64,000 bases of DNA, from NCBI GenBank assembly GCA_900708905.1, contig CAADRB010000009.1, positions 3,283,469 to 3,347,468 of the forward strand, read 5' to 3'. Numbering within the stretch: position 1 is the stretch's first letter; each line of letters opens with the position of its first letter. The stretch is from Hymenolepis diminuta (lineage: Eukaryota; Platyhelminthes; Cestoda; Cyclophyllidea; Hymenolepididae). Made by a program: the position numbers and the translations under genes. The notes beneath the pieces were generated by a model. The model was not told the origin of the DNA, made no database searches, and saw only the letters and a program-made list of their open reading frames with translations. This document shows, piece after piece, positions 27,941 to 39,900 of the stretch.

Positions 27941-28038
27941 TCCTGACAGCTCAGCAGTTATTTAGGACAAAATATGCTGTCAGTCTGGTGGTGTCTTGAT
28001 CTCCAAGCATCAACAATATGATGACGGTTTGTATTCAC
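27941..28038 (-). repeat. Dispersed repeat A, copy 2
   Basis: Reverse-complement partner of 14347-14440; shared blocks include GTGGTGT and CAGTTATTTAGGACA. It lies about 250 bases before an LTR-like repeat copy and may belong to the same decayed element. Confidence 0.55.
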
Positions 28039-28294
28039 ATGTAAAGCCTTTGTTTAGTTAATAGTGTCTTAGAGTAACAGGAGTCTTGTCTGAGTTTGAG
28101 TCAACTGTAGCTGAGCGACTTCTAGTGGGTACTAAGATAATAGTGACAGAAATCTATATTTTCTAGTATCATTACAGTAGGGAAGAGAATTTCATTACCA
28201 AATTTGTTAACAGGATAATCACTTTCTCTAATAATGCTAGTGATTAAATCCTCAATAGCTGACCCATTGTAAGGCTTATGTAGTGTTTGATATT

Positions 28295-28748
28295 GAAGAA
28301 TGACCCTCTATGCATTCCCAACATTATTCTTTGTTTGCATCCTCTATGAAATTGCTTCGGTTTCTCGTCCACGAAGCCACAGGAATATCTTTATATCCCT
28401 ATGACTCAAACCCCTACCTCTTATATCTAGACAAGTTTACCAATTCTCTTTTTCCATAACTGTCCTGTTTCATTTAAAAGTACATCTGCACTCATACTTC
28501 ATGCGCGTCTTTGCCTAAGTGACTCAAAAACTGTCTTTGTATTTCCACCGTGACAAACGGGCACACACCCGCTTGTCATACACCTGCTCCTTTTTTGCCC
28601 TCTCATCGCCCTTATTCCTAATCTCTCTCCTACCCACTCGAATCCTCATTGTGGCTTGATCAATACATTTTGGTCAAAACAGCTCTTGGTCTTCTGCTCT
28701 AGAATCAGCGTCAGCTGTCAGCCTCTAGTTGTTATCTTAACTCCAACA
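28295..28748 (+). repeat. Dispersed LTR-like repeat B, copy 1
   Basis: About 450 bases that align along their whole length, in the same order and with similar spacing, to the reverse complement of 32279-32780. Strong shared blocks are CCACGAAG, TCCCTATGAC, AGTACATCTGC/GGTACATCTGC, AAGTGACTCA, CTCATTGTGGCTT and AATACATTTTGGTC. Both copies end at CTCCAACA, and copy 1 is preceded by TGTTTGATATTG, so a TG...CA solo-LTR reading is possible. No coding remnant or primer-binding site is seen beside it. The copies are clearly diverged, so the insertion is old. Confidence 0.65.
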
Positions 28749-31700
28749 ATGTATTTAACTATAAAAACCCATAAACCCAAGGCTCAATTTTGGCGATATG
28801 CAATTAATTTGGATACTGTGAAGTACTGATAGCTAGACTCACGTTGTATTTGCTACTATGCATACTCACGTGTGCTTCTCATTCTCCTTTCTAAGCACCA
28901 ACGATTATTCGGCTCCTACAACACGCTACATCCCTCACCTTCCCCTATTCCTGCCAACATGACTCAAACCCACCGCGAGATTATCTTTTAAGTGTTTTTT
29001 CTCGGAATAAATACTGATCATCCAGTTCAGATACGTTTTATATAGCCTCTGTTACGCACTACTATTAAGGTTCCCCTAAGAATTAACGAACATGTGTTAC
29101 TGTTATAAATTGTTTTTTCCGGCTCTGTGTTTAACAACGTTAAACAAACTCTTCAACAAGCTCTTTTGATCATACTCATTGTAAATAGAAGTCGCTTCAA
29201 ACTTTCAGTTAGTAATTTTATGCTACAGATATCTTTAATGACTAAAAGAACTAATTTAGCACCGTTACACATCCATACTTCTATTTTTCGATTATCTTTA
29301 TAAGCTAATTACCGTGACCATAAACATTAGGAAGGCATTTTTTCCAATTCAGTGTAAAGATATATTCAAAACACTTCCCTGTGAAGTAATAAAACCACAA
29401 AAAATGGAATGATTTATTACTTGGTTTAATTCGCATGATCTGCAAACCAATGGGAGGGGCAACTGGGCAAGCCATCGCACGAGTTGTGCACATAGTGTTT
29501 GTTTGCGATTCCACCATTAATTAGCATTTCAACACATGATTTTCCTAATAGAGTCCACTCTGGTATTCATTTATAGCTGGTTGGTATTTGAGTTAAGTGT
29601 TGCAATATACGGGGGTGTACTCAATAGCATGGTCTGGTCATCATTGACTGAATCAATAAGTCGATCCGCGTCAATGATTAAACAGTTATGATGTAATTCT
29701 AAAATCATTCTATTTGACTGCCTAAACATTAAGTAATGTATTAGAGCATTTTTTCCCAAATGTCTGCTGTATATTAGGAACTTTACGCAAGATCTTAGAG
29801 AGAACAAATTCTGGCCGGATCACGTCCTTCTAACATTGTTATTACTTTAATTTTTATTTGAGAATCTGTTGCAAGATAATAAAATGATTATTAATTTAGG
29901 GGGCAATAAGTAGATTTATTAATCCACTTTCTTATCATTTACTATTTCAAGCCTACTTCCAGAGCTTTCGCCGCTATTCTGCTGACTATCGAAGGCCACT
30001 GTTTGGTGCATCTCTGGATTTATTTATCACGAGTTCATCCAGTCCGCTGACAACGGGTAGATGGTTAGATTATTATTACCTTTGGTCTCCCATTTCATTG
30101 TTGAAAGCTTTTAACTAGTGCTCTCAGATGTATTACTATTTAAGAATCTAAAGTCACATAATTGAAGGAACTCAACTCTATGAAGCTAAAATAAAATTTT
30201 TTCTTAACGACTCGGAGTGGACCACCACTTTTCTCAAATCAGAACGGCAGTAGTTGAGTGTATATCGAAGTATACTGCAAAATGGCGATGGAAATAAGAA
30301 AGAGAGAAAAAATGAAGGTTTAGATACAAGACAGAATGACCTAGATGGAATTCACACTGGTAGGATTTGAGTTTATCTCAGCTAATCCTACTTTTAGTAC
30401 TGAGGATTAAGTGTGTTAGTAGCAAAAAAGTAAAAACACTGTGCTTTTACAGCAGAGATAGGTAGTATCGCTGCAGTTGTAAAGAAAAGTCAGATAATGA
30501 TTAATAAGGTATTAATGCTTTCTGAAATTGAATCTATCATATAATCATTTTAATGGGGAGATAAAATGGGGAGACAATAAAATATTTAAATGTGTACCAA
30601 TTGACAATTATAAGACCTATTCCATTGGTATGAAAATGGAAGAGTATCGAAAGATTGCAATTAAAATACTTTAAATATTGTTACTATCTAGGAGCATCAA
30701 GTATGCCTGTTTTAATTAAATTGAAATCATTAGCTTATCTTAATAATTTCATTGTAAAATAGGTATTACAAGCAAGCGAAAGAGAGTAAAATCTAATGTT
30801 CAAAAGAAGGATTAGTTAGATGTAAAAAATGAAAGTCAGGATATCAAAAAAACTTGCATTGTCTATCTTCTGGATTCAACAGGTTATTCATTATTTTGGT
30901 TAAATATGTAAGGTTCATTGGATTTGAATCAAATATTTCAAAGTGTAAAATCCAGGATTAGCCCTCAAGATTCCTGGAGCACCAATCAGTTGATTAAGTT
31001 GATAGGTTGGTTGTGCCATCTCAACATTTCAATTTTTGATAGGCAAAAGTAGTTTGTTGTTACCAGTTATGATGATTTTAACAGCAAAGCTCAATGGAGA
31101 TCAATCAAGGTTTGAGATTTTATTACGCTTCAGTTACCCCTTTTTAAATCTAAAGCTACTCACAATCAGGAAGGAAAAGAGAAAGAACAAAGAAGACTCA
31201 TAGCCCAATCAATGTTTTATTAAGACCATAAATTTGCTTACATGTGTTTGAATACGCAGTAAATGATTGGTTGACTGATTAGCCAATAATTGCTACAATG
31301 ACTATTTCATCAGTGGTCTTATCTATTTTTGCGAGCGTAGAAATCCAACAATCGATGATCCACGGCATAAGGATTGGAGCTTAAGAGTTTCTTTTGGGTG
31401 TCTTAATATTATTTAATTTGGTTTCTTATCTGAAACCTTATTATTTATTTATTTATTTCCTTCAGAAATGATTTCCTTGATCAGTATTAACTAGTCACTT
31501 GATATGAACTGATTACTTTGGCTTATCAGACATGTACTTCATGTTACAGTCATACCAAAATAGTTAGTTTATCATTAGCGTGCACTTTATATTGGAAAGT
31601 GGTCACTTTTTCCTAGCATTAACTTGCCACATAAGTGTGAATAAGTTGATTGGCTCCTTGTGTTTGTGAGGCGTCTGTGTTTATTTAATAATCTCTTGTA

Positions 31701-31796
31701 TCCATGTTTTTATAAAAAAGGGTTTTAGTAAACTCAAATTCTCATTTCATTGAAATAATCATGGGAAACCTCAGTGAGTCAAAGATTAGGTATCAT

Positions 31797-31816
31797 CATA
31801 TATATATATATATATA
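31797..31816. repeat. AT dinucleotide microsatellite
   Basis: An AT/TA run of about ten units follows a short CAT repeat (TATCATCAT). Confidence 0.85.
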
Positions 31817-32278
31817 AACAACCTAATGGAATATTTCTGGTACACCTGAGCGGAGTTCACTGGCTGTTTTCCTAGAGTAGTGGTTTGCCGATTATCGATT
31901 AATGGAGTCCTGTACCTAGTGTATTATTGGTCATAAGGTGATCAGTCAACTGTTCGAATTCCACTCTGTTAGATAAAAAGGAATATTTTAATTTAAAAGA
32001 AATGTATTCATATTATCATTAATTATTTACGAATGTTACATCACTGTTAAAATGTACTAAAATCATGGGTTGTTGTTTGGTATTATTTTGAGTAAATAGG
32101 CTTCGAGAATCTATATTGTTTAATTACTGAGTTCGGGAGATTTTTGGCTATTTTGGAGGAAAATAAGGCTATAATGTACTCCTATTTTTGTTGCGGGTAT
32201 CTTGTCTTCTTCCTACGGGTATCAAGAAACTGTACTCATAGGATTATCTCTTCTAACAACGAGCAATATAGCAATGAG

Positions 32279-32780
32279 TGTTGGAGTTAGATAACAGCCA
32301 ACGGTTTGCAGCTAACAAATTACGACAACCAATTCGTAGCTGTTTGAGTAAGAGTTAACAACATTTGTGAAGCACAACACCAAGAGTTGAGCAGACCAAA
32401 ATGTATTCAAGGAAGCCACAATGAGTAACAGAGAGAGGGAGAGCAGCGTGCTGAGGAAGAGAGGAGATGAACAGGACATGTGTAGGAGTCCGCACTGACC
32501 AGTGTGTGTCGTCTGGAAAAACAAGAGTAGCTTTATATGAGTCACTTGGGTAAGGCCACGCCAGAGCATGAGCGCAGATGTACCTTTTATGTGAAGCGAG
32601 GCGGTTATAGAAGAGGGGAAATCGACGGACGCGTTTAGACTTGTCAGACAGGGGTTATGCGTCATAGGGACATAAATGAGGTCGCTCCAACTTCGTGGGC
32701 GGAAAAACTGAGGTAATATCGAGGAGAATGCGAATAAAAGGTAAATCTGGAAAATGCCTAGAAAGTTATCCTTCAAGCGC
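32279..32780 (-). repeat. Dispersed LTR-like repeat B, copy 2
   Basis: Minus-orientation copy of the repeat at 28295-28748. The 154-codon minus-strand frame at 32312-32776 lies entirely within it; it starts at a TTG, has no family motif and is not conserved as a frame in copy 1, so I treat it as accidental. The copy is less AT-rich than its surroundings. Confidence 0.65.
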
Positions 32781-35149
32781 CTATTTTATGTTGGCGATTA
32801 ATTAAAATTAGATTAATGTATACTTGATGTTATATTAGCGGTGAATGGTGAAACATTAAAAGTGAAGTTGAAATTAGAGCAGACGAAAAAGCCTTACAAA
32901 TTGGTTACATGTTTTGAGAGAAGAAATAACCACGAACACATATGGATGGTATATGTGTAATAATTAATACGCTATGGGAATAAGTAATATAAAATTCAAT
33001 TCTCTAAATGACCCATAGGGAATAGGTATTAATTTTTCTGGAGTCACTTTAATATTCCGTGTTTTATTAAAGCAAACATAAGCTTTAACATTATAACTAT
33101 TGGTCAGTTCTGGGTCATAAGTAAATAAATAGAAATTGTAATTCACGTTTGAATGATTTGATTCTTCATTTTTAAGCTTAATTCAATCCATAGTTTTGTG
33201 GTATTTCATGAAATTGGTAGAAATGAGACTTTCCAATCCTATTAAGGGAAAAGTTAATGGCAATACCTATTCTACCACATTTCTCCTTGACCACCATTAA
33301 CCATCAGGGCCGGTACTCCTTATCACTGGATATGACCCGAGGAGCGATGATTTCGTGACCCTGATTTAAAAGACGTGTATTGGACATAAAATATTACTTC
33401 CGTCTCTGATTTCTCAGCTCTGCAACGTTAAACTATTGCAAGCTGCTTGAGGTCATGCAAGATCATCCTATTTTCTCGGCCTGTTGGAGAAAAAAGTGAA
33501 TTGAAGTGGCATGACTGACTGTCCTAATTGATCACTTGGTTAATAAGCATTGGACATCGTTCATATAAATTGCTGAATAAATCATGACATCCAAATTTCA
33601 GAAAGTGGGCAACCCATTTGTACAACAGGAATCAAAAAATCAAATGAAGAAAGGCTCTTCGTTACAATGACTATACTCGCAAAATCTTTTCCATTTACAT
33701 TTATAGGGCTTACTGTCAACCGATTTCAGTGTCTTTCAGTTGCTATGACTTATATTAAAAATATAATATATTCCTATCTTTATATGGAAGATTTGTACAA
33801 TCAGAAGTTATATAAGTCTTCTTATCTTAGAACATTTTGCAAATAAAACGAAACAGAAGGGATAACTTTGTCTGGCTTAAATTATCAATATGTCAAATGA
33901 TTCTTCTCATTTCCTAAATAAGGCAGAAACATATTGAAATAATACAGAATAAATCATATGCTCACTTTTGTCTGCTTGTATGTTAAAGTAATTCAGCCTA
34001 GAACACCAATGTCAAATGCTATCCATACTCTCTCTCATTTGGGGGCTGACATAGCAAATCCTGTGACTGATTCACCTCTTACGAAGGGAAAGAGCCTATA
34101 ATAGTGCTGTTCATATTTAAAAATTGAAGTCAGGGCCTAGACTATATAAGGTTAATTTGACAGCATCACCAAATGGTGATTTCCAAATATATATCCAAAA
34201 TGGACCAAAAAATCCGTTTGATATCACTTAATCTGACTATTTTTATTTATATTACCCAGAGTAACTTAATAATTGCACTTTTTAATTGTGGAAAGCAGGT
34301 GAAATAGGTGGGCAGGAGGATGAGACCAACGTCAAGGTATGAAGGTATTTCACTTAGTTTGACTTTTGGATTCAGTTATACAATATTTCCTAAATGACAA
34401 GTTGCGGTTCAAAAATTTAAATATCATTAATCGCCTCCTACAGTAAATGCCTGTCTATCATGTCCGACGCTCATTGGCCAGTATTTTAATTACAATGGTC
34501 GGTCACGCAATTTCGACCAATTTTTTACTTACCGTAGTTGAAAATCAAAATTATTGCGCATAACTTCCAGCAGCTTATGGCCTTATCATAGCAAAGACGG
34601 GATAGCCAACATTTTTTAAGTTGGCAAGCTTGAAAATGTATATTTAAATAACGCTGTCCTTGATTTAAATAACACATATATAAATTCCTCTATATCAATG
34701 CATAAGTGAATTACTTACTCATTTACAGAGCGGGAAGCGAATCCAAGACGTGATTAAAAGAAAATATCTTATAAATCGTTATTTTGAAGTTATTTCGATA
34801 ATTGCCATCTAACATCATAGCTCGCTTTTCTCTTTGATCAGCAGTTTTTCAAATCGGATTTGGCAAAAAATACTTACACTTCTATAGAATCAAATCCCAA
34901 TATTCATTAAAATGTGGGCTTTTTAAATGACCCTGCGCAAGATATAAATTATTTATGTTATTATTATGTTGTTCAAAGCTGAATTTGGAGTATGTAGATA
35001 ATTAAGTTAATTTTACTGGGGTGTTTCAATGCGATTGATATATGTACCTGTAATCATTAGGTGGGCAAATCATTACATTCTACCTAGATAATCAAATAAA
35101 TAGAAACATGATATGCGTTTTCAACAGTCAATTATTCTATGCAACATTG

Positions 35150-35335
35150 TCAGTTTTTTGGACATGGTTTGAAATAAAACCACTTTAATGTTAATTTTTC
35201 AGTTAATAGTAAAAAAGGGTGCGCACAAATTCTACATTTCAATAGATAAGTTTGAGTTTGTTTATTATCACCATTGCAGTGCCATAAAGCTTTACAACTT
35301 TCACATAGGAAGTTAAATTTATGAAGCTGGATCAT
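35150..35335 (-). other. Cysteine-rich frame resembling a CxxC zinc finger, possible exon or relic
   Basis: A 61-codon ATG frame reads FLCESCKALWHC, then a polar linker, then LLKCRICAHPF and a final FKPC. The spacing of two CxxC pairs, with an aromatic residue before the first and a Trp four residues after it, resembles 3CxxC-type zinc fingers (ZAR1/RTP family). A third CxxC is missing from the frame. GATCCAG before CTTCAT could be an acceptor. No neighbouring exon is found, so this could be a lone exon, a relic or chance. Confidence 0.22.
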
Positions 35336-36972
35336 TGAAGTAAACCGATCAAAAGTAGATTAAATAATAAGATGGAAATGTAAATAAAATGAAAGTTACT
35401 CCGGGTGTAAATTGCGTAGAAAACGAACTACTTAATTTTGCATGTTCAGCAGGATAAAATACATTAGAACTTGTGATGCAGGATTCGATGTGTATGGCTT
35501 TTTGGATTGATACTCACTAGTACACATTCATAAACTTGGATGGACAAAGACACTGGTTAATTCTGGTCACAAACGGCAACTCATAGTTACTTTCCCCAAA
35601 CCAAAATCAGGCAAATTAACACTTTCCACAACATTTATTTTTCGCACAAACTCACAACTTAAGCTAAGTAAAAGGTGATTTTAGAAAAAACTTGGTAAAT
35701 TGGGAATCGGAGAACCCTAAGCAATTTTTACATGGCAATCTGCTGTAAATATTTTTACAATGGGTAATCCAATAATATGGTTTTTATGAAATGCTCATGG
35801 TTGAAAACAGGAATAATATAGATGAAGATATTTTTCCTAGAGTATAATATATTTGTAGTAATTGACGAAAGGGCGCCGAAACTTGATATCTCTGTTGGAT
35901 ATATTATGATTGATATTACATGACTGCATATTCAACGAGCATAATATAATACGTCATGTGAAAATCAACAATTATTATTTGCTTTAAAATAACTACCACA
36001 TATTTAAAATGTACGATTAATTTTGCAGACGAAAAATTCGAATCCAACGGACTATAATTTTTTCCATACATATTGGCTTGAAAAACGATTAGCGATTTAC
36101 AGAGATATTTTGTGATTTATTCCATGGAAATAAATTTGTCCGTCGTTATATCCGTATAATTGTTCATGAAAATCCCGTTATATTATATCAGTTTATGGAA
36201 AAATGTCAGAGTAAAAAACATCCAATAACTAATATAACCCATTTAAAAGTGAATGATATAAGAATTAAAATTCTTGGAATATAAGATGATTAATGATACC
36301 TACATGTAACACTTTCGATTCGACGTTAATTTAATATCTAAAGTTATGGAAAAAAAATTTACTCGAACAATATAAAGCTAATTGAAATCTATATTGTTAT
36401 TTTGCAGTTTTCAATAAATCACGTAAATATGACCCGTGGTGCTTTTATAAGCTAAAATAGAAATATTTCTAACTCTGCGATAATTGAGTGCTTTTCAGCA
36501 GGGTAGTGTTATACTGGTAGTCTGAATAAAATGACCATGCTTTCATTATCCTTATTTATAAATCATGGTTTCAATAAATGTTAGAATTTGTTTGTCCATA
36601 CTCGACTAAAATAATTATTTGAAGTGTCTTTTAAACATACTACTATAGGAGATGCCTGCAAATGACTTTGTTTCATCTAGTTACTCATTTGTTAGCTATA
36701 TCAATTAATACTTTTAATGTCAAAGATATTCAGTTAAGTTTGGTTTTTTGCATTTTTCCCTCGATGATGTTAACAATTTATGGGTCTTATGTTTTCCACA
36801 TACATGTTTAAATAATTAAATTGTGTCTTTGTACTCGGCATTTTTAAAACAGTAAGGTGTTTAGGAAATGCATGTATTTACTTTTAATCTGTTATTGCAT
36901 TTCCATTTTAGACCCTATTTTTATATACAATTATTTTGAACTGTACATGCACCTCATCATTTTGTATCGTCT

Positions 36973-39900
36973 ATGGAAGTAAATGATACTGAATCTGAAG
37001 TTAATACCAAGTGTGAAAGCGGTGAACAACAAACTGTCTTAAATAAAGAAGAATCTCAATCACAAAATGAGTATCTTGATACCAATGAGAAAGAAAACGA
37101 ATTGCAGCAGCTAAATGGCCATAAAGTTTCCGCTCTGCATTCTGGTGATTATATAAATCAAACCGACGTAGATGCCCAATCAAAGGGTTCGAATTCCTCG
37201 AAAAATGCATCAGATGCGAAGGGCAAACTTTTAAATTCGACTAATTTGGGAACAAAATGTGACAATAATATAGCACAAAATGATTTCAAATCTTGTTCGC
37301 ATTCCGATAATACCAAATTTACTTCAGCAGAACCTGGCGATCTTTCCATGAGGCTGCCTAATGAATTTAATCAAAGTATATCCTTACCAGAATCTTCAAC
37401 TAGTCGACAGGCTAGTGAGGTCGATAAAGTGGAACTCCCTGTAAATTTAAAAGAAGTAACTAGTCCTAAACAAATCTCCTCAGATAATTCCAAAAAGTGG
37501 GAATCGTCTTTGCAGGAGAATGGAAAAGAATATTGTCAAATCATTTCTGCTTCGAATAGTCAAAGAATTCCGAATGACTCTTATGAATCCTCTCCGAAAA
37601 TTCCTAGCGTTGATTCTCCTGTACTCGCAATGTCTACGAAGCCGGGTAATTTTTGTGAAAAGACTAACATTAATAAAGGCAAAGATCTTAAACTTCCCAC
37701 AGTTCTTGAATCGGTTACAACTCACGAAGATTCCAAAAATTTAAAACTGGATATTCTTGAAGCTTCAGATATAGATTCTGTCTCAAATTTATCATCATTT
37801 GGAGATTTAGAATCGCTGAATGAAGTTGATTTCCTGCAAAAAAAAGTGAAGGATCTCACTGAAAAGCTCTTACGATCGCAACAACAAATGGAAGGCTTGT
37901 TGGAAGAGAAACAGAAATGGTTGTCAACCCGTTCGTTGACACAACAGAAACAGCCACCATCAAATCAGAAAACCAGCGTCTCATCTGATACGGCTGCTAT
38001 TGTTGTTAAGTTTGCTCAGGTACAACATCCTCATTTTTACATTCACACATTTATGTTAACTAATTAAATACAATACTTTTTCTACATGTCTTTAGTCAGA
38101 GCAACAAAGAATGAAAGCCGAGAATAGAATAAAGGAACTAGAAGCGATGATATCTCGAATGCAGCCTGTTGGATCGAAATTGCCCGTTCCTACCGAGCAG
38201 TCTGGGCCAATGAAGGAATTAAATAAGGTATCGTCATAATTTATTTAGCACATAGTCTGTTATAAATGTTTTTAATATCAAATAAACTTACTGGATTTTG
38301 GACAGAATCTTACTCTCAAAGTGTCATTTTAACTTGAAATCATCTAGTCTAAATGTATCATCGTTAGGCTGCTTTTTCTTAGTCCCCAATCATTAAAAAA
38401 ACATCTATTATTATTCAATTTCGTGGAAAAATACAATATATATATATGTAGTTGATTGGCATGTTCGTCCAATCGTAGATTATTAACACTGTACTTTCGT
38501 AGAGTCAATATTCGCTGCCCTATTTTCTCACAAACAGGAATTGAGTCTTATTTCTTGTGTGGACTGATACTAGATTATTGACCTAATGCTAAGGTCTTCC
38601 TTGGTGGGATCCAACAGATTCTTTAAATTTTGAAGTAGAAGCCCTTCACTCAGCTTGAAAGTTTTATTATAATGTATACCCCGGCATGTCTCTTGTTTAA
38701 TAATTCAATTTCAACACTTCAAACTGCTATATTGGTGTAATAATTAAGTCGAACACTCAAACATAAATATGAGATCTCTGTTTTTCTCACCTTAGGTTTC
38801 TCAAATTATAGTGATTTTAAAAGTTTTCATTTACCAGATGACTTCCTATCCACTGGAAATCATAATACCTCGTGTTTTGAATCACTTCTAACCACATTTC
38901 TTTGACGGAAAATGTGTATTTTATAAGAAAATATCGAAGGAAATAATGCATCCTCTTGAATTGATCGTTTTTTGATTTTGTTTATTTCTGTATTATTTAA
39001 GATGCTTTTCTCTTCAACAATTAACTTTATTTGTTGGTACTTAATAAAGGGATTTTGTATAATAAATTGATGGGTTTAAAATAAGATCTGTATTCGGCTT
39101 TTCCATTACTTGCATGTGGACCTCACCCTTATTGACTATAACTATTAAGTTCCTTACACTTCATAAATAGTATTTTTATATATTATTATCGTTCTTGAAT
39201 TTTGTCTGTCGAGTTACTAAATCGGTCGAGTGCCACAGGAAGTCTGAGTATTTCGAAGTTGTCTATAAATACTTGCTACTGTTGTACAATTGTTTTCGTA
39301 TAAACGTAATTGCATATTTCAGTGAGATTTAAATGTTCATAGTAACCACTTCCCCCATATCTTATTATCAATCATGACAACTCAAAAACCGTACAAGTTT
39401 TAACCGCGGGACAGTATTTGACCACGCAAAACAGTTCAGTAAGTGGTAAATTGGTGAGGGGGTCGAATAGAGGGCGTTTTGTCTAACTTTATTTAAATTC
39501 TGGATTCATTGAGTTGTCTACTTCCGCAATATATTATGCAAATACTGGAAAGCTGAATTTTCATGCTTCACAATACTGGAAGAGTTCGTGTCTACGATGT
39601 TCAGAACTTGTTAATTTTTCTTATAGTGACCTAATCCTCTTAAAATCAGTGTGACGGTAACCTGAATGTTATTAAGTCGTCTGGACGTATGATACTTCTA
39701 CGAGTGAGACTGATTCATTTAGGTTTTTCTGGTTAATTTAAATGTGCAATAATCTTTGAGATTTGTTCTTAATAATGAATAAACAGGATCCATATACCTG
39801 GAGTCCATAAGTTACACTAATTAAGTATATTTTTCCCGTTTTTTAATCCGTAGTGAGTATATTCAAGCCTCGTAAAATAATAAAAGTTTATACCTTTGAT

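Larger units (their letters stand above)
23777..36972. other. Long gene-poor stretch with dispersed repeats
   Basis: I see no convincing gene in these 13 kb. They hold repeat A copy 2 (27941-28038), an inverted pair of LTR-like repeats (28295-28748 and 32279-32780), a TTTA tetranucleotide run near 31441-31460, an AT run at 31797-31816, and two weak protein-like patches: an ankyrin-like frame at about 29.5-29.8 kb (-) and a CxxC-rich frame at 35150-35335 (-). AATAAA at 24312-24317 is a possible poly(A) signal for the gene ending at 23776. The 110-codon plus-strand frame at 27614-27946 has no motif and looks like chance in a pyrimidine-rich patch. Confidence 0.5.

Noticed and set aside
27614..27946. 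110-codon plus-strand frame
   Set aside because: Hydrophobic translation of a pyrimidine-rich patch with no motif; an overlapping frame is almost as long, and no splice partner was found.
31855..31975. tRNA-like B-box (GTTCGAATTCC) near 31954
   Set aside because: No matching A-box or cloverleaf stems could be drawn upstream; the match alone is too short.
32312..32776. 154-codon minus-strand open frame, the longest uninterrupted frame in the 23-37 kb region
   Set aside because: It starts at TTG, has no domain or motif, and lies wholly within a dispersed repeat whose other copy at 28.3-28.7 kb does not keep the frame.
37480..37744. Several 60-80 codon frames inside CCDC186 exon 1
   Set aside because: They are shadows of the real 349-codon exon in other frames.
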